Shown here piece after piece: positions 54,301 to 63,035 of a stretch of 64,000 nt of DNA; the first letter of the stretch is position 1; the number at the start of each line of letters is the position of its first letter. The stretch is from positions 25,445-89,444 of the forward strand of contig CACYHX010000013.1 in assembly GCA_902774365.1 (NCBI GenBank), in the 5' to 3' direction. Below the pieces are notes generated by a model. That model was not told where the DNA came from. It saw nothing but the letters and a program-made list of their open reading frames with translations, and did not search any database. Source of the DNA: an uncultured Bacteroidia bacterium. Lineage in GTDB: Bacteria > Bacteroidota > Bacteroidia > Bacteroidales > F082. A program made the position numbers and the translations under genes.

Positions 54301-56055
54301 GAGAACGAAGACTGGCTCATCTCGCCTGCCTTCGACTTGGACACCTATTCAGATGCCGTGCTGACTTTCGTCACCGCACGTAACTACAACGGTCCCGAAA
54401 TCGAGGTGTACTTCTCAAACGACTACGACGGCGTCGACCCAACCACAGCCACATGGGAGCTCCTTGAATGTGCACTCTCCACTGGTAGCTGGAACTGGAC
54501 CGAATCGGGCGAAATCAGCCTCGAGGATTTCAGCGGCAATAACTGCTACATCGCCTTCAAATACACCAGCACCGAAGACGCCGCTGCCGCTTGGGAAATC
54601 GACGACATCATGCTCGTCGCAGGCAGCGAAGAGCCTACCCCCACTCCGACTCTGACCGCCACACCTATTATAATTAATGACTTCGAATACTTGGAAGAAG
54701 AAGGTGGCCCATCGGATTCACAAAGCTACGAGCTGACCGGCACCGACCTTGAAGGCGAAGGCGAAGTGACTGTTTCGGTTACCGAAGGCTTTGAGATCTC
54801 GTTGGATGACGAAGCTTATTCCGACACCCTTTACATTGCATTTGCCGACGGCGAACTCGTCGACCAGCCTGTGACCATCTACGTCCGTCTGGCTGAAGGC
54901 CTTGAAGCAGGCGTTTACGAGGGCACCATCACGCACGAAGGCGGCAATGCTTCCGTTGAAGTCAGCCTAAACGGCACCGTCCACTCGGAGAATGAGCCCG
55001 AGTTGGATGCTTTCATGCCGCTCTACATCCAAGGCAACAACGGCACCAACAACAACCGTGTGCCTGTAGCCATCGCAGTATATGTTGAAAACCTTGAGCC
55101 CAACACGACATACCGTTACACCAACCAGTTCGTCGTCGAAGATGACGAACCGACGACGGCGGGCGCCGGTAATGTGATTTATGCCAACGAGAATGGATTC
55201 TATCGTAGCACCAGCCCAAGCTTGTCGACAGAAGGCGGTTATGGAGAGTTCACTACCGATGAAGATGGAATTGGCTTCGCTTGGTTTATGAATGAAGCTA
55301 CTGCAAATGCCCGTTTCACCCCTGGCAACCAAGTCTACCTGCGCATCCGACTCAACGATGGTCACGACGGCACCACGGTCGCTTACACCCTCACCACCGA
55401 AGACTATGCCACTGTGCTCAACTTCGGTACCGAATACGATGAATACAGCGGTTCGGCCTTCTATGCAAAGAGCGAAGAGGCTCCGATGAGCTTCGTCATG
55501 ATGTTCTCCAACGATGAAGATTGGCGTCCGACCTACTCCACGTCAATTGAGACGACGGGTATCGACTATGGCAGCATCAACCAATACGCCGACTTCTACA
55601 AAGAAGAAGTAGCCGGTAAAAATGGTTGGTTTGGTGGCATCCTGCCCAACGACAACGAAAGCGGCATCAACGTCATATGGATCCTCGACATGGAAAGCTA
55701 TGTCATCAACGACTACTACACTGAAGATGGTGTATGGGCTCCTGAGACTCAAACTGCCAACCCCAATGTCGGTCTTGACGAGCCTATCTTCATCGACTTG
55801 ACGTACGATGACGTTGCAGAAATCGAAGAGGCCAACGTGAAAGTCTGGAACACCGACCATGAATTCGTGATTGAAAACGGCGACAACGCCCACTATATGA
55901 TGACCGTGTACAACATCCTCGGTCAGCCCATGATGACGAAGCAAATCAACGCTGGCAGCACTGAGCGCATCAGCCACAGCCTTGCCAACGGCCTCTACGT
56001 CATCAGCTTGCAAAACAACCTGAATAAGGTTTCAGTAAAAGTAATTGTTAGGTAA
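51328..56055 (+). CDS. Large T9SS-sorted multidomain surface protein
   Basis: A 1575-residue secreted protein. Signal peptide to about residue 24. Beta-sandwich units of the form TGF.Y...GGPS..Q.F.L.G.NLTG recur near 170-295, 575-690 and 1110-1225. Two copies of a domain starting VRISD(L/V)S lie near 311-425 and 693-805. Two chitobiase/hexosaminidase C-terminal-like (CHB_HEX_C) domains lie near 492-572 and 868-947. A choice-of-anchor/MAM-like domain (about 950-1100) contains NEDWLISPAFDLDTYSDAVLTF. The last 70 residues (MTVYNILGQPMMTKQI...VSVKVIVR) are a T9SS type A sorting domain. No catalytic site is seen; adhesion or glycan binding is likely. Confidence 0.88.
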   Translation: MKRKFTFLLAAILLLTTQTIRLFGQTTYEKVSTAPTDWTGEYLLVFEADASTAYCWTGIDGASCYTELAIDDNTITTDEAVSIDIVAMEGGYSIQVIGGPNDGKYIYGQSGSNTIKFGDAPTLNTLEFDGESVLITSFTSVMRFNNNSGNLRFRYFKAASYAAQQPVQLYKKTEGDTPVVPTTTLSTTPEALTGFTYDMEEGGPSEIQYFELSGNNLTGNINITPSNNFEVSSLPGDYFRPENPLVVYTHNLSDIAGVKVYVRMKGGLEMGTYDEQLTVTTEGAEPLSMDVNGTVTYDDPTPPTPPTEGNYVRISDLSSLTEGSLVVFAARFNGNANDYYAMTATSSGKPVGVLFTSEVSGTDEILPASITDEEGSYYWTVGVTENGYTFTNALGELVGYSSGTNFLTGGDNTEWSIESGTSVETAMVPNYTGFNITNANVTGRAFALNTSHNFGPYAKSNMTGTNAGSYNFFIDIFVKAEGGDTPTPVVATPTFTPAAGEYNEPQEVVISCTTADATIHYTLDGTDPTVESAVYETPISIDETTTVKAMAVKEGYDNSAIAEAVYTIILEPAVTVSPLALTGFSYYEGDGPSDEQTFTVSAVNLTADLTISESESYEISTQGGDDFVAESTITLVPESGSIEETTIYVRLKADLAIGEYEEAIVVATTGVEDTEITCSGSVAEIPVLGDDYVRISDVSELVAGNRIIFAARFDENVNDYYAMSNTASGKPTGVLFTSEVDGSDEIVPFSILSEEDSFYWTVDITEDGYTFTNAAGDTIGYTSSTNFTINGDNTAWSIEVGTSAGTAMVPNYTGFVINNVNNAVRAFALNNSHNFGPYHTQNIAGDSYNFFLDIFMQGEGGTPTVAAPTFIPEAGTYYEAQEVAISCTTEGATIYYSLESEEGPWDEYEGPITAEEDMTIWAYAAMEDYNDSPVVSAEYVIQAGLTILFNQDWEEDWNGWTEVSVLGDTTFWSIAEHNGNHYAYLNAYHQGENEDWLISPAFDLDTYSDAVLTFVTARNYNGPEIEVYFSNDYDGVDPTTATWELLECALSTGSWNWTESGEISLEDFSGNNCYIAFKYTSTEDAAAAWEIDDIMLVAGSEEPTPTPTLTATPIIINDFEYLEEEGGPSDSQSYELTGTDLEGEGEVTVSVTEGFEISLDDEAYSDTLYIAFADGELVDQPVTIYVRLAEGLEAGVYEGTITHEGGNASVEVSLNGTVHSENEPELDAFMPLYIQGNNGTNNNRVPVAIAVYVENLEPNTTYRYTNQFVVEDDEPTTAGAGNVIYANENGFYRSTSPSLSTEGGYGEFTTDEDGIGFAWFMNEATANARFTPGNQVYLRIRLNDGHDGTTVAYTLTTEDYATVLNFGTEYDEYSGSAFYAKSEEAPMSFVMMFSNDEDWRPTYSTSIETTGIDYGSINQYADFYKEEVAGKNGWFGGILPNDNESGINVIWILDMESYVINDYYTEDGVWAPETQTANPNVGLDEPIFIDLTYDDVAEIEEANVKVWNTDHEFVIENGDNAHYMMTVYNILGQPMMTKQINAGSTERISHSLANGLYVISLQNNLNKVSVKVIVR

Positions 56056-56074
56056 TTTTCCCAACGGGGAAAAG

Positions 56075-56107
56075 AAAAAGTCCGGGAGCTTTGCTCTCGG
56101 ACTTTTT
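56075..56107. terminator. Bidirectional terminator after the adhesin gene
   Basis: AAAAAGTCCGGGAGC (56075-56089) pairs with GCTCTCGGACTTTTT (56093-56107) with one G-T pair and a TTT loop. It serves the adhesin gene and the convergent DUF58 gene. Confidence 0.92.
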
Positions 56108-56113
56108 TAATCT

Positions 56114-57049
56114 TTAATGTAGTTTCGATCGCTTTATCAAGTAACTCGTCAACACCTGGTTGTAGTCCTTATTGATGTCGGCCTCAACGTAGTCGATTTG
56201 GTACTGGTAGCAATGGTGCAGCAACGCCTCTTTGCGTTCAGTCATGATCTTTTTGTAAGCCTCCTGCACCTCCATGGGATTGAGTTTCAACATGTCGCCC
56301 GACTCCAAATCGACAAAACGGTACGGGCGGTTCTCAAAGTCTAGATTCTGCTCCAAGTTGCTGTCGAAGACATGGAACAGGATGACCTCATGCTTGTTAT
56401 ATTTAAGGTGCTCCAATGCCTCAAACATCGGTTTGTAGTCGTCGAGGCCGTCAAGCATGTCGGTGAAAATCACCACGAGGCTGCGTCGATGCGTCATTTC
56501 AGCAATCTGATGCAGGCACTGCGGCGTCGAGGTAGTTTTGCGGTTGTTCTTGTCATAGTCAGCCATCAGTTTTTCCAACTCACCATATATCAGCTTATTA
56601 TGTACATTTGATGACTTGGCTGGTTCGTGAAACGAGATGGTCTCGTCAAACAAGTCCAGACCTACGGCATCGCGCTGTCGGCGCATCAACTCCATAAGCG
56701 AGGCGGCGGCATAGATGGAGAAAAACAGTTTGTTGGGATGTTCGAAGTCGATTTTTTGCCTCACGGGGAAACACATGCTCGAGCTTTGGTCGATGACCAG
56801 TTGGCAGCGCAGGTTGGTCTCCTCCTCGTAGCGCTTGACGAAGAGTTTCTCCGTGCGGCCATAGAGTTTCCAGTCGATATGGCGGATAGGCTCGCCCGTG
56901 TTATAAAGGCGATGTTCGGCGAACTCAACAGAAAAGCCGTGAAAGGGACTCTTGTGTAAACCCGTGATGAATCCCTCCACGATTTGACGTGCCAAGAACT
57001 CCAAGCTGCCAAATTGCGTCAGCCGGTTCCTATCGATTGAAAAGGCCAA
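56114..57049 (-). CDS. DUF58 protein (vWA-like), start uncertain
   Basis: DUF58 proteins accompany MoxR ATPases. The core is clear: GLHKSPFHGFSVEFAEHRLYNTGEPIRHIDWKLYGRTEKLFVKRYEEETNLRCQLVIDQSSSMCFP, where DQSSSM is a MIDAS-like metal site, and VVIFTDMLDG later. No ATG precedes the conserved N-terminus (FGSLEFLARQIVEG) except at 57124, which lies inside an inverted-repeat element. The TTG at 57049 gives 311 residues and is my best guess. No moxR gene is adjacent. The element may have removed the native start or promoter. Confidence 0.85.
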   Translation of the reverse strand: MAFSIDRNRLTQFGSLEFLARQIVEGFITGLHKSPFHGFSVEFAEHRLYNTGEPIRHIDWKLYGRTEKLFVKRYEEETNLRCQLVIDQSSSMCFPVRQKIDFEHPNKLFFSIYAAASLMELMRRQRDAVGLDLFDETISFHEPAKSSNVHNKLIYGELEKLMADYDKNNRKTTSTPQCLHQIAEMTHRRSLVVIFTDMLDGLDDYKPMFEALEHLKYNKHEVILFHVFDSNLEQNLDFENRPYRFVDLESGDMLKLNPMEVQEAYKKIMTERKEALLHHCYQYQIDYVEADINKDYNQVLTSYLIKRSKLH

Positions 57050-57096
57050 GGTTGTTGAATTGTTAGTTGACAATCGAACGAGAAACACTACTTTAA

Positions 57097-57201
57097 ACTT
57101 TTTACCGTCATGGCGGAGGAACATCCGCCATCTCCTTTGCGCGAAGAGAGACTATCACGCTTAGGAGATTGCGGGTCAAGCCCGCAATGACGGTAAAAGG
57201 T
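57097..57201. mobile_element. Cloverleaf-like inverted-repeat element (MITE/REP type)
   Basis: Terminal inverted repeats TTTTACCGTCAT (57100-57111) and ATGACGGTAAAA (57187-57198) are perfect and extend to about 15 bp with one G-T pair. Inside are three further palindromes: GGCGGA/TCCGCC (57112-57129), a CTCC/GGAG pair around about 28 bases, and TTGCGGG/CCCGCAA (57169-57187). There is no ORF of its own. It separates trxA from the DUF58 gene. Confidence 0.82.
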
Positions 57202-57226
57202 AGTAGTATTATGTTCCCCGTGTTTA

Positions 57227-57547
57227 TTAGAACAATTTCTCCAGTTTCTCCACAAACACCTTCTTGGGTGCTGCGCCGACGTTCTTATCGACGGGTTGTC
57301 CGTCCTTGAAGTAAATGACGGTCGGGATGTTCATGATGCCGAATTTAGCGGCGGTGCCAGGACATTCCTCAACGTCGCACTTCACGGCAATCATCTTGCC
57401 CTCATATTCTTCAGAGAGTTCCTCGACGATGGGTTCCACCTTCTTGCAGGGGCCGCACCAAGTAGCGCCAAAGTCCACCATCACAGGGAGTTCCGATTTC
57501 AAGACGACTTCTTCAAAACGGTCGTCGGTCATTTGAATTACTGCCAT
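57227..57547 (-). CDS. trxA: Thioredoxin
   Basis: The start is set at 57547 (MAVIQMTDDRF), giving 106 residues, the usual TrxA size. The active site is WCGPC with Cys31 and Cys34, followed by the cis-Pro loop IMNIPTVIYFKDG. It reduces protein disulfides in the cytosol; there is no signal peptide. The longer upstream frame is rejected because the promoter (57597-57604) lies within it. Confidence 0.96.
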   Translation of the reverse strand: MAVIQMTDDRFEEVVLKSELPVMVDFGATWCGPCKKVEPIVEELSEEYEGKMIAVKCDVEECPGTAAKFGIMNIPTVIYFKDGQPVDKNVGAAPKKVFVEKLEKLF

Positions 57548-57596
57548 AGTTTTAATCTGTTTAGTTGATAATGATTCTTTTTTCAGTTTTGAGATG

Positions 57597-57604
57597 CAAA
57601 GATA
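57597..57604 (-). promoter_or_regulatory. -7 box TATCTTTG for trxA
   Basis: On the minus strand, 49 nt before the trxA ATG and 28 bases past the dnaE stop. Confidence 0.72.
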
Positions 57605-57632
57605 GCAAATTTTCTCAACTTGCAATACTCTT

Positions 57633-60600
57633 TTATCTCAAATCGAATTCCACGAAGTTCTTGAAAGGATCCTTCTCCACCAACGGCAGCACCTCCTGCG
57701 CGTTGATTGCCCCTTTCACAGGTGTCATATTGCATGATTTCTTGCCAACTGGGTCAAACACATGAACTTTATAGTTCTGTTTTCCAGGATTTTGCTTTAT
57801 CACCTTGACAAACTCCTCCATGCCTTCCTTGTCCATCTCAGCTACATTCAGCCTGAAGTAGACCGTCTTGGACGTGGTTTCCAACAGGGAATCCAACAGT
57901 CGCACCTCGTTGAAACGCACCTCTAACGTGGCAGGGGCCGCATTCGGGTCTTGTCCGGCTCTTGGGAATGGTTTGTCCAAAGTGCCATAAAGCATCACAA
58001 AGGAATTGAGAGTCAGCAAATTCCTGCAATTCAAATAGTTCTCTTTGAACAACGCAAACTGTAAGGCGCCGCTTTGGTCTTCGATGGTGAAGCGACCGTA
58101 TGGATTGCCGTTCTTTGCCGTAAACTCCTCGGCACGCGTGATTTGTCCCCCAAGTCGTACGCCGCGTCTCAAATTTTTCTCCACGTCGTTCATGGCGTTT
58201 TTCAAGCCTTCCACATTGCAGTTGGCGAAGTACTTCAAAGGCAGGTGATAAATTTCCATGGGATGCGATGAGATATAGAAGCCCAGGGCCTCTTTCTCCA
58301 TCTCCAGTTCCTTCATCTTCGACCACGGCTCACACTGCGGCAAAGGCATAGAGAAGGTCTCTTCCACCCCACCCTCGTCGCCAAAGCCGAAGAGGTCCAT
58401 CTGCGATGAGTTCTTACGCTCGTTGAACGAAGCCACCATGCGCAAGGCCTTCTCGGAGAACGAGGTCGACTCGTTGGGAGCCACATAGAACAACATGGCG
58501 CGATGGAAGCCCTTGAAGCTGTCGAAGCAGCCCGCCATGCCCATGCTCTCCAAGGCCCTGACGTTGAGGCCTTTGTCGGCCACGCGCATCACGAAGTCAC
58601 CGAAGTCCTTGAACTTGCCGTTGGCTTCGCGCTCAGCCACAATGCCAGCCACCGCCGCCTCGCCCACGTTCTTGATACCACCCATGCCATAACGTATCTC
58701 GCCCTTCTCGTTGACGGAGAACTCGTATTCCGACTCGTTGACATCGGGACCAAGCACATTGATCTTCATTCGCTTGCATTCTTCGGTCATGAAGTTCACC
58801 TGCTTGATGTCGCCCAACTCGTTGTTGAGCACCGCCGCCATGAACTCGGCCGGATAGTGCGCCTTGAGGTAAGCCGTCTGGTACGACACCCAGCTATAAC
58901 AAGCCGCATGCGACTTGTTGAAGGCATAGGAAGCGAACTTCTTCCACTCTTCCCAAATCTTTTCGAGGCGTTTCTTCACCTCCTCTTCGGGAAGGTGTTC
59001 CGTCTGAGTCAGCTTGGCTACACCTTGTTTCATGAACTTGCCATAAAGCTCCTCCATCTTCGCCAACTGCTTCTTACCCATTGCCTTACGCAAGGTGTCG
59101 GACTCACCACGGGTGAAGTCGGCCAACTCACGCGACAGCAACATCACCTGCTCTTGATAGACGCAGATGCCGTAGGTGTCCTGGAGGTATTTCTTCATAC
59201 ATTCGAAGTCGTATTTGATCTCCTGCCTGCCTTGCTTGCGCGCGATGAAGTCGGGGATGTTGTCCATCGGGCCTGGACGGTAGAGGGCGTTCATAGCAAT
59301 GATGTCGCCGATGACCGAAGGCTGCAACTCTCGCAGGTATTTCTGCATGCCAGGCGATTCGAACTGGAACGTGCCGATGGTGTTGCCAGCGGAATAGAGT
59401 TTGTAAGTCTCCTCGTCGTCGATCGGGATGTGGTCGATATCGATTTCGATGCCATGCGTCTTCTTGATGTTCTTCAAGGCATCCTTGATCAAGGTCAAGG
59501 TCTTCAGGCCGAGGAAGTCCATCTTGATGAGGCCAACGGTCTCGATGACGTGGCCGTCGTATTGGGTCACCACGACGTCTTCTTTGGTGTCTTTGTCCCT
59601 GACGGTACAAACCGGTGCTACATTGGTCAGGTCGTCAGCGCCGATGATGACACCGCAGGCATGGATGCCTATCTGACGGTTGGTGTCCTCCAACTCCTCG
59701 GCGTAGGTCAGCATGGACGAGACGTTCTTGTCGTCGCCTTCCAGCATCTCCTTCAGCTCGGGCACGTATTTATAACAGTTCTTCAGGTTGACCTTAGGCA
59801 TCTTCTTTGGCAGCTCGCCCTCGACGGCTTTCACCTGGGCTTCGTCGAAGTTGCGGTCAGGGATGAAGCTCTTGATTTTGGCCACCTCGGGCAGCGGCAC
59901 CTTCTGCACACGTCCCACGTCTTGGATGGCCGACTTGGCCGCCATGGTGCCGTAGGTGATGATGTGCGCCACCTTCTCCTTGCCATATTTATTGGTCACC
60001 CAATTGAGCACGCGCTCACGGCCGTCGTCGTCGAAGTCGACGTCGATATCTGGCAGGGAGATACGGTCGGGGTTGAGGAAACGCTCAAACAGCAAGTCGT
60101 ACTTCAACGGGTCCAAATCGGTGATCTTCAAGCAATAGGCCACCACAGAGCCAGCCGCAGAGCCACGACCTGGTCCCACCGAGACGCCCAGCTCTTCGCG
60201 TGCCGCACGGATATAGTCGCTCACGATGAGGAAGTAGCCCGGGAAGCCCATGGTCTTCATCACGTGCAGCTCGAACTTAATGCGCTCGATTTGGTCTTCG
60301 GTGAGGTTCTCACCATAACGCTTTTTGGCGCCTTCCCAAGTCAGTTTGGCGAGGTAGTCGGCCTCGAGTTTGATACGGTACAGACGGTCGTAACCACCCA
60401 GTTTCTTTACTTTTTTCTCGGCTTCTTCCTGACTCATCACCACGTTACCGTGCTCGTCGCGGGTAAACTCGTTGAAGAGGTCTTCCTCGGTAAACTTCTT
60501 GCGATATTCTTCCTCCGTGCCGAAGCTCTCTGGGATGGGGAACTTGGGCATGATGGGGTCGGAATCGATACTATACGTCTCCACCTTGTCGACAATCTCC

Positions 60601-62255
60601 TGCGTGTTCTCCAACACCTCGGGATGGTCGGAGAAGATGCGGCCCATCTCTTCTGGCGTCTTCAGCCATTCTTGTTTGGTATAATGCATACGCGTGGGGT
60701 CGTCGAGGTCCTTGCCTGTGCTGAGACAGATGAGACGGTCGTGGGCCTCGCCATGTTCCTCTTCCACAAAGTGGACGTCGTTGGTGGCGATGACCTTCAC
60801 GTCATATTTCTTCGCTAAGTCGAAGATGATCTTGTTCACCTCTTTCTGGCGCTCGTACACCTCGGTGTCACCACCAGGTTTGTCGGTCTTATGTCGCTGG
60901 ACTTCAAGGTAATAATCCTCACCAAAGAGGTTCTTGAACCATTGGATGGAGGCTTCTGCCCCCGCCATATCGCCGTTCATGATCTTCTGCGGCACTTCGC
61001 CCGCGAGGCAGGCGGAGCTACAAATCAGACCTTCGTGGTATTTCTCAAGCAGGCTGTGGTCGATACGGGGATTGTAATAGAAGCCCTCTGTGTAGGCGAT
61101 GGAACTCAGCTTGCAAAGGCTATGATAGCCCGTCTTGTTCTTGGCCAATAAAATAAGGTGCCAGCCACGGTCTTGACGGCCATCGCGTTTGTCGATGCTG
61201 ACGGGCGCGCAATAGGTCTCAATACCATAAATCGGCTTGAAGAACTGCTTGTTCAGCCTTTCGATTTGCTCTTGAGCGGCAATCTTTTCTTCGTCGGTAG
61301 ACTCGGGCTTACTGATAATGGCCTGTTGTTCCTTGATGGCATCCTTCACCTTGCCGTTCTCCTTGTTCACCGTATCGGCGAAGTCCTTGATGCCGAACAT
61401 GTTGCCGTGGTCAGTAAGAGCGAGGCTGTACATGCCGTTTTTCTTGCATTTGGCCACCAGGTCGGGCACCTTCGACATGCCATCGAGCATGGAATAATGC
61501 GAGTGGACGTGCAAGTGGGTGAAGTGTTTGGGTATATAGTCGCCTGTTACAGGCACCTCCTCCACTTCTTCCTCGTCCACAATAGGCTCAAAGATAATGC
61601 CAGCAGGCTGAATCATCTCAGGATTGGCGGCCTTGAAGTCTTCAATGAACTGGACATCAACACCTAAATCATTGGCATCCAATATGCCGCGACGCACCAG
61701 TTCAAGGAACACGCGAGCGGTAGCTTCCACATCGGCGGCGGCATTGTGCGCATCGCCGAACTTTTCTCCGAAAAGGATTTGATGAAACTCCTCCAAGCGT
61801 GGCAGTTTGTACTTACCGCCTTTGCCGCCTGGCAGCTGGCAGAACTCGGCAGTCTTCTCCGTGCAAGTGTCCACACATTGCCAATGGGGCAATGGGTTCT
61901 CCCCTTTCTTACGCAGGAACTCGCAACCAAGGATATGAAGGTCGAAATCAATGTTATGGCCGACCAAATGCGTCACCTTCGACGCCGACTGCAAGAAAAT
62001 GTCAAGCACCTCATTGAGCGGCTTGCCGTGTTCTGTGGCGTATTTGGTGGAGATATGGTGCACCATTTTGGCATCAATGGGTATTTCAAAGCCTTCAGGG
62101 ATAATAATATAATTGTGGTTTTCCACGAAGCGACCTTGGTCGTCGTGGACTTGCCATGCGAGTTGCACCATGCGTGGCCAGTTGTCGAAGTCGGTCAACG
62201 GCGCGTTATAGTTTTTGGGTAGACCCGTGGTCTCGGTATCGAATACTAGAAACAT
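57633..62255 (-). CDS. dnaE: DNA polymerase III alpha subunit with N-terminal DnaQ-like exonuclease
   Basis: The replicative polymerase, 1540 residues against about 1160 in E. coli DnaE. Residues 1-200 are a complete DEDDh 3'-5' exonuclease: Asp6 and Glu8 (FDTETTG), Asp103 (HNIDFD), His170 and Asp175. A linker follows, then the PHP domain from about 244 (THLHVHSHYSMLDG, TDHGNMFG). Palm catalytic Asp residues are in PDIDVD (735-740). An internal clamp-binding motif QMDLF lies at 1285-1289, and an OB fold (RLGGQITRAEEFTAKNGNPYGRFTIED) near 1370. Proofreading is thus built into the polymerase chain. The gene has its own promoter. Confidence 0.96.
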   Translation of the reverse strand: MFLVFDTETTGLPKNYNAPLTDFDNWPRMVQLAWQVHDDQGRFVENHNYIIIPEGFEIPIDAKMVHHISTKYATEHGKPLNEVLDIFLQSASKVTHLVGHNIDFDLHILGCEFLRKKGENPLPHWQCVDTCTEKTAEFCQLPGGKGGKYKLPRLEEFHQILFGEKFGDAHNAAADVEATARVFLELVRRGILDANDLGVDVQFIEDFKAANPEMIQPAGIIFEPIVDEEEVEEVPVTGDYIPKHFTHLHVHSHYSMLDGMSKVPDLVAKCKKNGMYSLALTDHGNMFGIKDFADTVNKENGKVKDAIKEQQAIISKPESTDEEKIAAQEQIERLNKQFFKPIYGIETYCAPVSIDKRDGRQDRGWHLILLAKNKTGYHSLCKLSSIAYTEGFYYNPRIDHSLLEKYHEGLICSSACLAGEVPQKIMNGDMAGAEASIQWFKNLFGEDYYLEVQRHKTDKPGGDTEVYERQKEVNKIIFDLAKKYDVKVIATNDVHFVEEEHGEAHDRLICLSTGKDLDDPTRMHYTKQEWLKTPEEMGRIFSDHPEVLENTQEIVDKVETYSIDSDPIMPKFPIPESFGTEEEYRKKFTEEDLFNEFTRDEHGNVVMSQEEAEKKVKKLGGYDRLYRIKLEADYLAKLTWEGAKKRYGENLTEDQIERIKFELHVMKTMGFPGYFLIVSDYIRAAREELGVSVGPGRGSAAGSVVAYCLKITDLDPLKYDLLFERFLNPDRISLPDIDVDFDDDGRERVLNWVTNKYGKEKVAHIITYGTMAAKSAIQDVGRVQKVPLPEVAKIKSFIPDRNFDEAQVKAVEGELPKKMPKVNLKNCYKYVPELKEMLEGDDKNVSSMLTYAEELEDTNRQIGIHACGVIIGADDLTNVAPVCTVRDKDTKEDVVVTQYDGHVIETVGLIKMDFLGLKTLTLIKDALKNIKKTHGIEIDIDHIPIDDEETYKLYSAGNTIGTFQFESPGMQKYLRELQPSVIGDIIAMNALYRPGPMDNIPDFIARKQGRQEIKYDFECMKKYLQDTYGICVYQEQVMLLSRELADFTRGESDTLRKAMGKKQLAKMEELYGKFMKQGVAKLTQTEHLPEEEVKKRLEKIWEEWKKFASYAFNKSHAACYSWVSYQTAYLKAHYPAEFMAAVLNNELGDIKQVNFMTEECKRMKINVLGPDVNESEYEFSVNEKGEIRYGMGGIKNVGEAAVAGIVAEREANGKFKDFGDFVMRVADKGLNVRALESMGMAGCFDSFKGFHRAMLFYVAPNESTSFSEKALRMVASFNERKNSSQMDLFGFGDEGGVEETFSMPLPQCEPWSKMKELEMEKEALGFYISSHPMEIYHLPLKYFANCNVEGLKNAMNDVEKNLRRGVRLGGQITRAEEFTAKNGNPYGRFTIEDQSGALQFALFKENYLNCRNLLTLNSFVMLYGTLDKPFPRAGQDPNAAPATLEVRFNEVRLLDSLLETTSKTVYFRLNVAEMDKEGMEEFVKVIKQNPGKQNYKVHVFDPVGKKSCNMTPVKGAINAQEVLPLVEKDPFKNFVEFDLR

Positions 62256-62261
62256 AATCAG

Positions 62262-62291
62262 TTGATAATTGAGAATTTATAATTGAGAATC
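62262..62291. repeat. ATTGAGAAT-type repeat upstream of dnaE
   Basis: TTGATAATTGAGAATTTAT and AATTGAGAAT stand in series, in the dnaE leader between the -7 box and the start codon. Confidence 0.6.
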
Positions 62292-62321
62292 AGGGCAGAT
62301 TCTGCTCTAATTTTCAGCTTT

Positions 62322-62329
62322 CAAAGATA
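62322..62329 (-). promoter_or_regulatory. -7 box TATCTTTG for dnaE
   Basis: On the minus strand, 66 nt before the dnaE ATG at 62255; the leader holds the repeat tract. Confidence 0.7.
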
Positions 62330-62392
62330 CGAAAATTTCGGGAATGGTGCAAGACGTTCGAGAAGAAAAAAGATACTTTTCCATAGCGACAC

Positions 62393-62974
62393 TCAAATTT
62401 TTAGCAATCCATAACGCCCTTGAAGGCTGCTTCCAGCATTCGAGAACCGCACCCTGCGGAACGTGCAATATGATTCCTCGGTATTGTGTAGATGCCCGAA
62501 AAGATGGTACTTGGGCCTGACATTCATAACAATCTTGAAGAGATAATAATCACCGAAATTGATGCCATCCAACTCGTCGAGAATCCCTTGCGGCGGCTGA
62601 TGCGTCAGTAACACATCTGTGTCGGCAGGGATGCGGCCAAATAGCTCAGGGAAGTTGCCGTCAAGGTCGTCCTGCAAAAACATAGGCACACCGTAAAACT
62701 TGATGCCGTCAATGGTGATGCCGTCATTGCAGAGATAATGCATATTATCTGGCAAACCTTCTATGTTGGCACCATACAAACAATTGTCATGGTTGCCTGC
62801 AATGAAGATTTTGTGCTTGTAAGGCAGCTGGCCAAACCACTCGATGAAGTCCTTGACTTCCTCTTCGGTGCCGTCTTCGGTGATGTCACCCGTATGCACG
62901 ACGACATTGGCCTCCGGCAAGTCTTTCAGAAGCTGATGCTTGCCGTGAGTGTCAGAGACATGTAGTATTTTCAT
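62393..62974 (-). CDS. Calcineurin-like metallophosphoesterase
   Basis: A 193-residue phosphoesterase. The metal-binding motifs occur in order: Asp8 and His10 in HVSDTHGKH, HTGDITEDG, the GNHDN block (IAGNHDNCLYG), LTHQPPQG and LFGHLHNTE. There is no signal peptide, so it is cytosolic. Its small size and short loops fit the Rv0805/MPPED-type 'metallophosphoesterase' group; the substrate is not known. It lies 61 bases downstream of the unknown gene at 63036. Confidence 0.9.
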   Translation of the reverse strand: MKILHVSDTHGKHQLLKDLPEANVVVHTGDITEDGTEEEVKDFIEWFGQLPYKHKIFIAGNHDNCLYGANIEGLPDNMHYLCNDGITIDGIKFYGVPMFLQDDLDGNFPELFGRIPADTDVLLTHQPPQGILDELDGINFGDYYLFKIVMNVRPKYHLFGHLHNTEESYCTFRRVRFSNAGSSLQGRYGLLKI

Positions 62975-63035
62975 GTTTTTATCCTTTCTATTTGTTGTTT
63001 TTGAATTGATAATCAGCGTTTTTTTTAATCACTTG

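Noticed and set aside
58503-60818. A 771-codon open frame on the plus strand
   Set aside because: It lies wholly antisense to dnaE, whose motifs are intact; its His/Val/Leu-rich composition is that of a complement frame.
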